In this document: positions 1 to 10,500 of the stretch, one piece after another | Layout of the letters: every line of letters begins with the position of its first letter | How positions within the stretch are numbered: position 1 is the stretch's first letter | Source: Bacteroidales bacterium | GTDB taxonomy: Bacteria; Bacteroidota; Bacteroidia; Bacteroidales; Tenuifilaceae | Direction of reading: 5' to 3' | NCBI GenBank assembly: GCA_028680705.1 | Contig: JAQUJY010000004.1 | Location: forward strand, 10,425 to 74,424 | DNA: 64,000 nucleotides | Made by a program: the position numbers and the translations under genes | The notes under the pieces: model-generated | What the model saw: the letters and a program-made list of their open reading frames with translations, nothing else | What the model was told of the DNA's origin: nothing | The model's database searches: none

Positions 1-1
1 C

Positions 2-1540
2 CATGTCTATTCCCAACACGACCCTGTTATCGATAAAATTATCGAAATAGGAAAATCCGACAATCAAACTATGCAGCACCTCGATGTGCTATGTAACCGC
101 ATAGGCGGGAGGCTTATTGGTTCCGATGCCTACGAAACCGCTGTTAAATGGGCTACTAAAAAACTTGAAGAATGGGGGATGGAAGTAATTGTTGATTCGG
201 TTGGCTCACTCCCTGTGGGATTTAATCGTGGCCCATGGTTTGGCCGTATGCTAGACCAAAACGGCATGAATCTTCATTTCGCAACCCCTTCATATACCGT
301 TGGAACAAAGGGAGTTCAAACTGGACACGTAATGCTCGAACCCAAAACCCGAGCACAGTTTGACCGGATGAAAGGTAAACTAAATGGTGCTTGGGTGCTT
401 ATTTCGGGAAAAAGCAACGGTTGGCCCATCGATATTTCAGACGAAGCCAATACGAGTCGCATTAGCATTATGCTCGAAAATGAAGAGATTGAAAAAAAGA
501 ACAATGTAATAAGGCAAGAAAACTGGGCTAATCGAAATACCAGTAACCCACAAAAAGAGTTACTCCCATTAAAAGAAGAACCTGCTCTATTCTACAAAGA
601 AATGGTTGACGCTGGGATTCTGGGCATTATCCAGTCGGCACCTAACCCCATTGTAGCCCTTTACGATCGTAAGAATCTTGAAGACCTTACCTTTGAAAAT
701 CTTCCGAAAGTGCCCGACATTAAGCTTGATGAACACCAATTTGCTGTTATTGAGCAAATGGCCATTGAACGCCAACGCTTCTTTCTCGAGTTTGACATCA
801 GAAACCATTTTAGGCTTGGACCAATTCCATACCACAGCGTAATTGGTGTTATACCTGGCACCGAATTTCCCGATGAGTACGTAATTATGGGAGGTCACCT
901 AGATGCATTTGATGTAGCCACCGGTGGAGTTGATAATGGTTCGGGCGCCACTCCTGCAATGGAAGCCGCCAGGCTTATTATGCAAGCGGGAGGCAAACCT
1001 AAGCGAACAATTCTTGTATGCCTATGGGCTGGAGAAGAGTTTGGCCTACTAGGTTCTAAAAGTTGGGTTGAAAAAAATGCTGATAAACTTGACAAAATAT
1101 CCAATATGTTTAATCGTGATGGGGGTCCAACCGTTGCTAGCAGCATAAAAGTGCCTGCTGCAATGATGAAAGACATGAAACAAATATGTGAACCCATTAA
1201 CCAAATTAATCCCTATTTCCCATTTACAGTAAGCGAAATGCAACCCGTAAAAAGGCCAACAGAACCATGGGGTACCGATAGTGGGCCCTTTGCTGTAGCC
1301 GGAGTTCCTACTCTCAGTTTTGGCACCTCAGACCCAAAAGGGTATGACTTTACCTACAGAGAAATATGGCATACTGAACGAGATTTATATAACATGAGTA
1401 TACCCGAGTACCAAGAGCATACCTCAATAGTAACAGCAATTGTGGTATACGGAATTGCCAACCTCGATCATCTGCTTTCGCGAAAAGGATACTGGAAAAA
1501 GGATGAGCCTAAAACGAAAGAGAAAGAACGCAAGCGTTAA
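2..1540 (+). CDS. M28-family zinc metallopeptidase (5' end outside window)
   Basis: The reading frame is already open at base 2, so the gene starts before the window and the first in-window ATG (71) is probably internal. The C-terminal half carries the two-zinc site of M28 aminopeptidases: GGHLDAFD (His, Asp), VDNGSGA (bridging Asp), GEEFGLLGS (catalytic/ligand Glu pair), RDGGP (Asp) and EIWHTERD (His). The region before it is long enough for a PA-type inserted domain, common in secreted M28 enzymes of Bacteroidota. It probably cleaves N-terminal residues from peptides. Any signal peptide would lie upstream and cannot be seen. The C-terminus is a lysine/glutamate-rich tail. It converges with the DUF4105 gene, 38 bp away. 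The family call is secure; the substrate is unknown. Confidence 0.9.
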   Translation, partial: HVYSQHDPVIDKIIEIGKSDNQTMQHLDVLCNRIGGRLIGSDAYETAVKWATKKLEEWGMEVIVDSVGSLPVGFNRGPWFGRMLDQNGMNLHFATPSYTVGTKGVQTGHVMLEPKTRAQFDRMKGKLNGAWVLISGKSNGWPIDISDEANTSRISIMLENEEIEKKNNVIRQENWANRNTSNPQKELLPLKEEPALFYKEMVDAGILGIIQSAPNPIVALYDRKNLEDLTFENLPKVPDIKLDEHQFAVIEQMAIERQRFFLEFDIRNHFRLGPIPYHSVIGVIPGTEFPDEYVIMGGHLDAFDVATGGVDNGSGATPAMEAARLIMQAGGKPKRTILVCLWAGEEFGLLGSKSWVEKNADKLDKISNMFNRDGGPTVASSIKVPAAMMKDMKQICEPINQINPYFPFTVSEMQPVKRPTEPWGTDSGPFAVAGVPTLSFGTSDPKGYDFTYREIWHTERDLYNMSIPEYQEHTSIVTAIVVYGIANLDHLLSRKGYWKKDEPKTKEKERKR

Positions 1541-1569
1541 ACATAAATGAATTAGCACTATACTCCCCT

Positions 1570-1611
1570 CCCCCCTCATTAAGCATCTACGTTCTGAAGG
1601 GGGATTTTTTT
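1570..1611 (+). terminator. Probable intrinsic terminator of the M28 gene
   Basis: CCCCCT at 1571-1576 pairs with AGGGGG at 1598-1603, and ATTTTTTT follows. The loop is long (about 21 nt). The hairpin overlaps the last codons of the opposing DUF4105 gene, so the element is shared with coding sequence on the other strand. Confidence 0.5.
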
Positions 1612-2799
1612 ATCTATGTTAAATTTAAAAATTATTGCAGAACGTATTGCCATGGCTGCTACCACTGGAAACATTGGAAATGGAAGTTCCTGGGGTAGAA
1701 TAAACCAGAGAATCATTACCAGTACCATTACAAGCGCATTGACACCAAAATAGTACCTTGCTAAAAGCCTTAAACGTTTAACTAAAAGTGCAACCACACC
1801 CAATAAATGTAATGGATGAGCCCAGATAAGATTATAGTTATTGCCCATTACAACATGATTGGATCCAAACCACTGAAAAGCAATAACGACTCCCAACAGC
1901 CCAACTAAAGTAAAAAAAACTGTATCAATCCAGTGACTTGCTCGCCCACGTTTAATGTCAAAATACGAAAGCATAACGACTAACAATAGCAAGCCGATAA
2001 AAACCATTAAGGGAGATTCTCTAAACCGAGTTCTTGGGATTTCGGTTCCATTGAGTAGGGTAACGCTAGGCTGCATTAGCGGCTTAGTGAGGCTATCTAC
2101 GCCAACGCTTGCTGTGCTAAATGCAGTTTGCATATGCTCGGGCAAAAACATGTACTCCCATGGCTCGGCCTGCCTATCAGCACTAACACCCAGTAAAAGG
2201 TTGATACCTAATTTTGCCCAGGGTTTCTCCATTACGTTTGGCATAAGCAATTCTCTGAAACTCAATCCAGTTTTTAATGAATTATAATCGAAATCGACCT
2301 TACGCGGTATTACCTCAACAAAAACATCGCGGATACGAGTTGCACAATTATCAAACAAAAAATCGTATAAATAATAACGATTCTCGGGCAAATAATTAAT
2401 CCTTAGGGAATCGAGTAGCAATTGTTTCTCGTGCTGTTGCAGGTTTAGCATCTGCTCATAGATATATCTCTCCTCGAAAATATAGGAGTACCTAAAATTT
2501 TGATAGGAGGATACTGAAAGAATATAGTTAAGCTTTCCTTTTACAAAGTTTGAATAAAAATTTGGGTCTGAGAAATCGAATGTTCCATAATTAAAAACCC
2601 AATCGACACCAACTACAGGATCGACAATCCTTATGGCGCTATGGCCAAATATTGAGTACAACTCCTCGCCTTGCGAACAGGTAATAAGGCTAACTTTAGC
2701 GCTATCGGTAAGCATTACCTGTGGGAGTTGGGCATAAAACGGCTTAGCAAGAAGGAGCATACTCACAAACAATGATATTGCAAAAACTTTTCTTTTCAT
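1579..2799 (-). CDS. DUF4105 (Lnb N-terminal-like) membrane protein
   Basis: This 406-residue protein has an N-terminal signal peptide (residues 1-23), then a periplasmic domain with the DUF4105 signature (ITCSQGEELYSIFGHSAIRI, then VFNYGTFDF). That family is also called the Lnb N-terminal periplasmic domain. The cysteine/histidine pattern suggests a hydrolase or acyltransferase-like fold, but the activity in Bacteroidota is not established. The C-terminal third has about five hydrophobic helices (from about residue 264), so the domain is membrane-tethered. A second conserved Cys lies in DNCATRIRD near residue 151. It is transcribed alone, convergent with the M28 gene. No clear promoter was seen upstream. 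Confidence 0.8.
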   Translation of the reverse strand: MKRKVFAISLFVSMLLLAKPFYAQLPQVMLTDSAKVSLITCSQGEELYSIFGHSAIRIVDPVVGVDWVFNYGTFDFSDPNFYSNFVKGKLNYILSVSSYQNFRYSYIFEERYIYEQMLNLQQHEKQLLLDSLRINYLPENRYYLYDFLFDNCATRIRDVFVEVIPRKVDFDYNSLKTGLSFRELLMPNVMEKPWAKLGINLLLGVSADRQAEPWEYMFLPEHMQTAFSTASVGVDSLTKPLMQPSVTLLNGTEIPRTRFRESPLMVFIGLLLLVVMLSYFDIKRGRASHWIDTVFFTLVGLLGVVIAFQWFGSNHVVMGNNYNLIWAHPLHLLGVVALLVKRLRLLARYYFGVNALVMVLVMILWFILPQELPFPMFPVVAAMAIRSAIIFKFNIDKKIPLQNVDA

Positions 2800-2956
2800 C
2801 TAGCTGTTTATAATTTGTTTTTCAATTGCCATATGGGACTCGCCAAAATAATTATCTTTCCTCTTGCAAAAAACTTCTATCGTGGCTCGTTCCACATTCA
2901 ATTAATCTTATCACATTTAATAGGGTAAAGTTAAAAGGATTTATGCGTATGTACAC

Positions 2957-2986
2957 TTTGGGCTGAATAAAGATTTGCTATTTTTG
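2957..2986 (+). promoter_or_regulatory. Bacteroidota-type promoter of the aldehyde dehydrogenase gene
   Basis: TTTG at 2957-2960 (-33 element), 18 bp spacer, and TATTTTTG at 2979-2986 (-7 element TAnnTTTG). The predicted transcription start is near 2993. That makes the ATG at 3005 the only sensible start and rules out the in-frame codon at 2975. Confidence 0.75.
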
Positions 2987-3004
2987 CTGATAAACCTACA
3001 CCAC

Positions 3005-4426
3005 ATGAATACTAAACCCATTTGCATTGGCGGAGATTTCAGGATTCTCTCCAACACCTTCGAGGTAATAAATCCATACAATAAAGAGCAAATTGCCTGT
3101 TGCTCTCTTGCTGGACAACAGGAACTAGAAGAAGCAATTGCACTAGCCCAGAAAGTTGAGAATGAGATGGCAAACATGCCCTCGCACAAAAAGAGCAGCA
3201 TACTAAATAGCATTGCCGAAGGATTAACAAAAAAACGCGAAGAACTTGCAAAACTCCTCGCTCAAGAAGCTGCGAAGCCGATGAAATATGCTTTGGGGGA
3301 GGTAGATAGAGCAGTTCAGGTTTATTTGATTGCCGCCGAGGAGTGCAAACGACTACCCTCTGAGTATATGCAGCTCGACTGGACTCCAGCAGGTGAGGGC
3401 AAAGAAGGATTGGTTAAATACTTTCCTGTGGGGTTAGTGTCAGGGATATCGCCATTTAACTTTCCGCTTAATCTTACATCGCATAAAATTGCTCCAGCCA
3501 TAGCATCGGGATGTCCCATAATTCTTAAGCCAGCTCGCAGCACACCACTTTCGGCATTAGAGTTATCCAAAATTGCGTACGCCGCAGGTCTGCCTAAAGG
3601 AGCACTTAGCGTATTGCCCATGGATAGGGTTTTAGGCAACCAACTAGTTACCGACGAAAGATTTAAACTGCTTACCTTTACAGGCTCCCCCATGGTTGGA
3701 TGGAAAATGAAAGAGAAAGCAGGCAAAAAGAAGGTTGTTCTTGAACTAGGAGGAAATGCAGGTGCCATTGTTACCCCAACCGCAAATCTAAAAACTGCTG
3801 CTGCTAAATGTCTTGTTGGTGCTTTCTCGTACTCTGGTCAGGTTTGCATTCACACCCAACGTATCTACGTCCATCAAAGCATTTTTTTGCAGTTTGTCGA
3901 TATGCTTTCAAATCTAACAAGCAGACTAAAAATTGGGAATCCACTTGATGCTGAAACAGATATATCATCGATGATTGATGAAGAAAACACCCAAAGGATT
4001 GATGAATGGGTTAAAGAAGCTATTGACAATGGAGCAAGGCTAATTACTGGCGGAAAAATTGTGAGTGGTGTATATCTACCTACCATTTTAACCAACACAG
4101 ACTCCAGTATGCGCGTATGCAAAAACGAAGTATTTGGACCTGTTGTAGTGGTTGAGCCTTACGAAAACTTTAGCGATGCAATCAAAGAGGTTAATAACTC
4201 GCCTTTTGGCCTGCAGGCAGGAGTTTTCACCAACAGCATAAGCGAAGAGCATGAGGCGTTTAATGAACTGAGAGTTGGTGGAGTAATTATAAACGACACT
4301 CCAACTTTTAGGGTAGACCAAATGCCCTATGGTGGTGTTAAAGAATCTGGGCTGGGACGCGAAGGGGTTAAATATGCAATACACGATATGTTGGAACCAA
4401 AAATACTTGTAAGAAGCATCCCCTAA
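3005..4426 (+). CDS. NAD(P)-dependent aldehyde dehydrogenase
   Basis: A 473-residue aldehyde dehydrogenase that oxidises an aldehyde to its acid (or acyl product) using NAD(P)+. All catalytic residues of the superfamily are present: Asn152 in SPFNFPLN, Lys175 in ILKPARST, Glu247 in LELGGNAG and the nucleophile Cys281 in SGQVCIHT. Glycine motif FTGSPMVGW lies near residue 225. No signal peptide, so it is cytoplasmic. The start was chosen from the promoter position. It stands alone, with a LysE-type exporter 118 bp downstream that has its own -7 element. The substrate cannot be told; it most resembles the lactaldehyde/succinate-semialdehyde class rather than the acylating type. Confidence 0.9.
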   Translation: MNTKPICIGGDFRILSNTFEVINPYNKEQIACCSLAGQQELEEAIALAQKVENEMANMPSHKKSSILNSIAEGLTKKREELAKLLAQEAAKPMKYALGEVDRAVQVYLIAAEECKRLPSEYMQLDWTPAGEGKEGLVKYFPVGLVSGISPFNFPLNLTSHKIAPAIASGCPIILKPARSTPLSALELSKIAYAAGLPKGALSVLPMDRVLGNQLVTDERFKLLTFTGSPMVGWKMKEKAGKKKVVLELGGNAGAIVTPTANLKTAAAKCLVGAFSYSGQVCIHTQRIYVHQSIFLQFVDMLSNLTSRLKIGNPLDAETDISSMIDEENTQRIDEWVKEAIDNGARLITGGKIVSGVYLPTILTNTDSSMRVCKNEVFGPVVVVEPYENFSDAIKEVNNSPFGLQAGVFTNSISEEHEAFNELRVGGVIINDTPTFRVDQMPYGGVKESGLGREGVKYAIHDMLEPKILVRSIP

Positions 4427-4505
4427 ACTAAGAATGAATTAACTATCAATCCTAAAAAAACATGTTTTGTATTCCATTTACATTATAATATAACTTTACA
4501 ATAAT

Positions 4506-4513
4506 TATCTTTG
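4506..4513 (+). promoter_or_regulatory. Candidate -7 element for the LysE-type gene
   Basis: TATCTTTG matches TAnnTTTG 31 bp before the ATG at 4544. No good TTTG lies at the usual distance upstream, so the call rests on one box. Confidence 0.4.
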
Positions 4514-4543
4514 CATCGCTTAATCAAAAAAGGAATTAATTAA

Positions 4544-5176
4544 ATGTTTGTATCCCTTCTAATAAAAGGAATCATTGTTGGACTTCTGGCCTCAATCCCA
4601 CTTGGCCCAATTGGGGTAATCTGCATACAACGAACAATAAACAAAGGGAGATTAAGCGGTTTCCTCAGCGGTCTTGGAGCAGCAACAGCCGATACAATAT
4701 TTGCAGCTATTGCAGGCTTCAGCCTAACTTTTGTGATTTCATACATTGAAGAGAAGCAAATTTTATTTCAGGCTCTGGGAGGTATTATTGTATTCCTTTT
4801 GGGGATTAAAATATTTCTCACAAATCCCGTAAGGCAACTCCGAAGACACAAGCGCAAAAAGAACAACCTTGTAGAAGATTACTTCTCCGTTTTAGCAGTT
4901 ACAATTACAAATCCATTGGCAATATTCCTATTCATTGCCCTTTTTGCCCTATTGGACGTAGTAACCGATAACACCAGCTGGACACACTCCCTAGTTACCA
5001 CAAGTGGTGTATTTATAGGCGCAGTGCTGTGGTGGTATATCCTCACTACTCTAGTAAATATATTTAGAACAAAGTTCAGACTCAAACAACTTTGGTGGAT
5101 CAACAAAGTATCTGGCGCAGCTATTTTTACCCTCGGGGCTATTGCAATTCTTGGTCTTATTCGTTTACTTTTCTAA
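4544..5176 (+). CDS. LysE/RhtB-type amino-acid exporter
   Basis: A 210-residue inner-membrane protein with the LysE-family N-terminal pattern: a first helix followed by ASIPLGPIGVICIQRT, then RLSGFLSGLGAATADTIFAAIAG. Around six hydrophobic helices are visible, with a basic loop (RRHKRKKN, near residue 103) and a conserved NPLAIFLF helix. Length is normal for the family (about 200-215). It would export amino acids or related small metabolites; the substrate is not predictable. It is monocistronic by spacing (297 bp to the next gene). Confidence 0.85.
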   Translation: MFVSLLIKGIIVGLLASIPLGPIGVICIQRTINKGRLSGFLSGLGAATADTIFAAIAGFSLTFVISYIEEKQILFQALGGIIVFLLGIKIFLTNPVRQLRRHKRKKNNLVEDYFSVLAVTITNPLAIFLFIALFALLDVVTDNTSWTHSLVTTSGVFIGAVLWWYILTTLVNIFRTKFRLKQLWWINKVSGAAIFTLGAIAILGLIRLLF

Positions 5177-5473
5177 CTGTATCCACAAGTTTTTACCCCA
5201 AGAAACCAACGCTTTATCAAAATTACCCTAAAGTTCTTGAGCATTAACAGCTGTAAACTGTCCATTTATTAGTACTTTCATTACATTTTAAATAATGATT
5301 TAAATCTCTAAATCCGTTAAGTATATGTTTTTTTTCATATATTTATCATTAATTATGTAAAACTGTTAATTCTGGCACGTACTACAATAAAATATTACTA
5401 AACAAACAGTTATATATAATTATTTCTCTGTTTTCGCTATGTATCTTTTGATAAATAAAAATTATAATCCGGC

Positions 5474-7249
5474 ATGAACGTAGCCAACCGCCTTTTAAAC
5501 CTCTTTTTAAATAAAAAAAACCAGAACGAAGAGGAAGAGATTACATCTAGAATCCATGCATTTAATGTTTCTTGCTGGGTTTTAATGATTTTCTTCATCT
5601 TGCTTTCCGCTTCCGCCTTTTTAATCTCTAATAACCTCCTTAGTATCATTGCCATTTCGGGAGCAATACTAATTGGTTTATTCATGAGATTATATTCTAA
5701 AAAAACTACCCGCAGTTATGCATATACCTATTCTATTATATTTATTGCTGCCGTTGTATTTGAGTTTATAATCTGGTCGGGCAACATTAGTATAACAAGC
5801 GCTTTAGCCATTAGTCTGTTACCCATAATTGCTGCGGCATCACTTGGCTACAATAAAGGAACAATTGCAAGTGGAATTTTTCTAGCGGTGGCAATAATAG
5901 GACTATTTGCACCCTTTGGTATTTTTAACAATAACGAAGAAATATCCTTAATCTTTAAAATCCTATTTATAGTTTCTTTCCTTGCTGTGATGCTATTGGC
6001 ATATCTGCACGATGCCATAAAAACTAAGTATATGCATAGCATGGAAAAAAAAGTACTTAATCTAAAAACCATTAATAAGCAACATCAAGACTTTATTTCA
6101 GGGCTTTCTCACCAAATTCGCACACCATTAAATAATATAATGGTTATAGCTAATTTGCTCGAAACTATCACAAGTAATGAAAAACAGAAGGATTTAATTG
6201 ACACCATCCATGCTTCAACAAACAATTTGGTTAACGTGGTTAACAGCATGGTTGAAATATCGAATATTGACATCAAAGAAAGAGGGAGCATTAACATCCC
6301 CTTTAGCCTATATAGCACAATTAATAGCACAATTAAGATATTCTCAACTCAGAATACCTACAATACTCCTTTTAATCTAAAAATTGACAACTCAATACCA
6401 GATAATCTTTTGGGCGACCCAGTTCGCATCAAGCAAATATTCTTAAACCTAATTGAAAGCATCCTAAAGAATAAGAGCGCAAGCAAGGCTAGTGTTAATA
6501 TTATAGTTTCAAAACGAGAGGAAACGGACAAAAGTATTAATCTTTTTGTTGAAGTTAAAAGTGATAAGCCCTTATTGCTACCTTTAAATTTGGACCAAAA
6601 CCTTTTCGTTACTAACGACTCCTCGCTAGCACAAACAAGTTCACAAACATATATTGATATGCTAGACCTCTCAATAACACAAAAATTAATTGAGAGTAAC
6701 GGAGGCAAACTAAGCATCTCATTAACCTCCGAAAATGCTTCCTTTTTCTTTCCCTATTCACTCGAAAAAAATGGATTAACCCATCAAAAAGATGAACAAC
6801 AGGAAGAAGATAAGGACAGTGATACAAAAACTGATTTAAAGCGCACACAAGAGCAATCGATAAAACTCAAAGATGCCAATGTTCTTTTGGTTGAGGATAA
6901 CCTAATAAATCAGAAGATTGTTGTACTTAGCCTCAAAAAACTTGTGAAAAACATTGATATAGCGAATAATGGCAAAGAGGCACTTGATAAGTTTGGAACC
7001 AGTAAGTTTGATATTATTCTTATGGATATTCAGATGCCTATAATGAACGGAATTATATCCACCAAAAAAATTCGCGAAATAGAATCTAGTTCAAACTCAC
7101 GTACTCCAATAATAGCCATAACAGCTAACGCCCTACTAGGTGATAAGGAGGAGTGCCTAGCTGCAGGAATGGACGATTACATCAGCAAGCCATTCCAAAT
7201 TGAGGTGTTAATTCAGAAAATGAAGAATTTAATCGGCACCCAATATTAG
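5474..7249 (+). CDS. Membrane hybrid histidine kinase with degenerate ATPase domain
   Basis: A 591-residue protein. Residues 30-180 contain about six membrane helices. A HisKA domain (about 200-265) holds His213 in SHQIRTPLNN, an intact H-box. The following HATPase region (about 280-430) has lost its key motifs. The N-box reads LNLIESILKN: the first Asn (325) is kept, but the Mg-binding second Asn is Ser. G1 reads SDKPLLLPL where SDTGIGIP is expected. G2 reads TYIDMLDLSI where GTGLGLAI is expected. An acidic linker leads to a complete receiver domain (468-588) with Glu474/Asp475, phospho-acceptor Asp518, Thr550 and Lys572. The protein may therefore be a pseudokinase or a phosphotransfer scaffold fed by another kinase. 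No partner gene adjoins it. Confidence 0.88.
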   Translation: MNVANRLLNLFLNKKNQNEEEEITSRIHAFNVSCWVLMIFFILLSASAFLISNNLLSIIAISGAILIGLFMRLYSKKTTRSYAYTYSIIFIAAVVFEFIIWSGNISITSALAISLLPIIAAASLGYNKGTIASGIFLAVAIIGLFAPFGIFNNNEEISLIFKILFIVSFLAVMLLAYLHDAIKTKYMHSMEKKVLNLKTINKQHQDFISGLSHQIRTPLNNIMVIANLLETITSNEKQKDLIDTIHASTNNLVNVVNSMVEISNIDIKERGSINIPFSLYSTINSTIKIFSTQNTYNTPFNLKIDNSIPDNLLGDPVRIKQIFLNLIESILKNKSASKASVNIIVSKREETDKSINLFVEVKSDKPLLLPLNLDQNLFVTNDSSLAQTSSQTYIDMLDLSITQKLIESNGGKLSISLTSENASFFFPYSLEKNGLTHQKDEQQEEDKDSDTKTDLKRTQEQSIKLKDANVLLVEDNLINQKIVVLSLKKLVKNIDIANNGKEALDKFGTSKFDIILMDIQMPIMNGIISTKKIREIESSSNSRTPIIAITANALLGDKEECLAAGMDDYISKPFQIEVLIQKMKNLIGTQY

Positions 7250-7550
7250 GGTATACACATAAACTTTATAGCATATTTCATATGCAAAGGAATACTTGCC
7301 TGCCCTTTCGGCCAACTTACAGGTGGCAGAAATGAAATATCCATTAGGATATTCATTCAAATGCATTAAGGATAATCCTGGATGTTATATATGTCTCATC
7401 GTACAATGCAGAATACTTCGTTTGCGTGGATATTTGCTAGCAGGATCTGTTTTAGCAAGATTAACCATATAATTTGAATCTCCAATCTTTTGATGCAATG
7501 GCACTGCAAAATTTATAGGGTAACCCTAGGGTATTTGCTAGCAAAATAGC
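7250..7550. other. Intergenic region between convergent genes, with short repeats
   Basis: No open frame or RNA gene is supported in these 301 bp. The 12-mer TATTTGCTAGCA occurs twice in direct orientation (7431-7442 and 7532-7543). AATATCC-atta-GGATATT forms a 7-bp inverted repeat around 7340-7360. TAGGGT-A-ACCCTA sits near 7516-7528. No clear terminator T-tract was found. Confidence 0.5.
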
Positions 7551-10500
7551 CTATGCCAAATCGGGCTTTATACCAATAATCAATATATCATCCACCTGCT
7601 CATTTTCACCTTTCCACTGGTTAATACTACCTAGTAATTGTTGCTTTTGAACTTCAAGCGGATACCTGTGGATGCTAAGCAGGAGGTGCCTAAACCTGCG
7701 AAATTTAAATTTTTTATCTTCAGGCCCACCAAACTGATCAACATACCCATCGGTAAAAATATAGATCATGTCGTTTTGCTGTATTGACTCAGTATAACTA
7801 TAGAATTGGGGCTTTTCTAGGTCATAGGAAAACCCCACGGTATAACGCTGCCCTTTAATTTCCTTCAAACGGTTATCACGAATAAGGTAAAGGTTACTAA
7901 AAGCACCTGCAAATTGTAATGTTCTATTCTCTTTGTCGATAACACAAAAGGATACATCCATACCATCCTTTACATTTGACGCTTCATCGTTAACAGTTTT
8001 ACTAAACGTGTCGCGTATTCCCTCATCTAACAAGTTCAATATCTCAGCTGGATCATTAATCCCCATAACGCTTATAATATTGCGAAGAAGTTCTACTCCA
8101 ATTATTGACATGAAAGCTCCTGGCACTCCATGACCAGTACAGTCAATGGCTGCAACAAAAATCCGATTATCTATTTCATTAATCCAATAAAAGTCTCCAC
8201 TAACTATATCCTTTGGTATGAGCAAGATAAAGGACTGGGGTAAGATTTTTTTAAAATGGGACTCAGATGGAATTAGAGCCTCCTGAATTCGTTTGGCATA
8301 GTTTATACTATCGGTAATATTTTTATTTTGAAGCAGTAACTCTTCTTTCTGATCCTCCATGTCACCCATAGTAACCTCTCGCTCCTTAAGTAATCGGCTT
8401 GTTTTTCGTAAGATTCTAGTCCTTGTTCTTAGGAATATAAACAAAAACAAAAGCAGCGAAAAACCATAAACAAAGATTGCGTACCGTGTCCTCCACCATT
8501 GAGTTTTTATAATTACTGATATGCTTTTCCCTATCTCATTCCAAACCCCATCACTATTTGCACCAATAACTCTAAGAGTATACTCGCCTTCGGGGATATT
8601 TGAGAATATTGCGAAATGCTTATGGTCAATCGGGATCCAATCCTCATCGAATCCCTCAAGCTTATACATGTACTTATTCCTCTCAGGATGCGTAAAATCG
8701 AGCACAGCAAACTCGAAGCTAATCATTGAGAAAGGATGTTTTACTATCACTTCGGTCCTAGATTCTAATGGGATTATCACTCTCTGGGTTGGGGTAACAA
8801 CCTCAAGTTGAGTAAAACTAAGGGAAGGAGTGCTATACGAGCGGCTTATTGAATCAGGAAAAAAGGCATTTAAACCCGATATTCCACCAAAAAAGAGTTC
8901 ACCTTTGGATGATTTGAAACTAGCACCAAGGTTAAACTCGTAACTCTGAAGCCCATCGCTTACTCCGTATGATGTTATCGATAAATTGAAAGGGTTAATT
9001 TTGGCAATTCCCCAATTAGTGCTCACCCATATACTTCCCTTATCATCCTCCTCAATGGCATATATGATATTATTGGGCAACCCATCTTCCTCGGTAATTA
9101 GCGTGAAAAAATCTTTACTCTGATCGTAAACATGTAACCCGGATGGGGTTCCTACCCAAAGTTTATCATTCCCATCCAGATGAAGGCTGATAATATCACT
9201 AGAAATCAGCCCTCCTCTTGAATATACTTTGCCCTTTGTATATCGTTTAACCTTTCCCGTTGATATGTCCAACCTATTAAGTCCATTGAGTGTCCCCAGC
9301 CAGAGGGTATTCCCTTCTTGAACTATACAATATACTTCATTTGAGGTTAAGGTAGTTGAATCGGAAGGATTATGCTGATACTGCTCAATGGTTGTACCAT
9401 CAAACCTAAAAAGCCCCATTCGTGTTCCAAACCAAATATTTTTATCGGAATCCTGCAGGATAGAGTAAATGCGATTGTACTGAAAAAGCGATGAAGCATC
9501 AACTCCTTTCAACTTAAAAAAATCTACAAACGATTTTGTTAAAGGATTGTAAACCTGAACTCCATCCCTTGTACCAATCAGCACATCTCCACCCAGCAAA
9601 GCATAAATAACATAAATATTATCGCTTACAATTTTATAAGGACTATTCAATTGTGAAGAATACTTGGTTATACCATTGGTTTTTCGGTTAAGCATGTAAA
9701 GCCCAGCATTCCATGTGCCAACCCAAAGTACACCATCTATGTCTTCGTATATAGCTCCGACCATACTATTCCCAAAGAGATTGTTTCCTTGTTGGTCTTT
9801 TCTATACAACGGAAACTTCTGTTCCTTAACGTCCAATTTGATTAAACCCGAGAAGGTACCCATCCACATCACTCTAGATTTATCTTCAGCAATTGAAGTA
9901 ATACTTGTGCTAAAAGTTTCAGGATTTAGTACTAATTTTGATACTGGACTAAAGCCGGCGCCCTCTTTATAGGTACAAACGCCCTTGCTGCTAGCAATCC
10001 AAAGAACATCTTTTGTATCGATATAAAGCGCATTTATCTCATTGGACAACAAACAATTACTTACATCAGACTGCCTATGGTATCTCTTGAAACCTCGATT
10101 TATATCCAATAACCTGTTAAGCCCATTGTTTGTCGCAATCCAAATATTACCTTTCCCATCCTCAACAATATCCCTAACATTATTACTACTTAAAGAGTTG
10201 ATATTGCCAGGATCATTCGAAAAACGCTTGAAAAGTCCCAATCCTCTGTCAAAAAGCAATAAGCCATCTTTTGAGCCAACCCAAAATCGCCCCTGGGTAT
10301 CCTCAAAAATCGGATAACCATCTATAAACGCTGGATTGGTAAATGGATCGTAGAAATGAGGAAACCTATCGAATGTATTTGATTCTGGGTTAAAGCGATC
10401 AAGCGACTCAAGGGTTTTAACCCAAACAACCCCTTGCTTGTCTCTATAGACACTATAGATGCGATTACTGCTTATAGACTTAACATCTGAGAGTTTGTGG

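Noticed and set aside
3322-3768. Minus-strand 148-codon frame inside the aldehyde dehydrogenase
   Set aside because: Shadow of a well-conserved coding region; no family match and no start signals.
5373-5390. TGGCACG resembling the -24 half of a sigma-54 promoter before the hybrid kinase
   Set aside because: The -12 half (TTGC at the right spacing) is missing.
7450-7510. Possible tRNA-like TTTGAATC segment in the convergent gap
   Set aside because: The T-loop consensus (GGTTCGAATCC) and an acceptor stem are missing.
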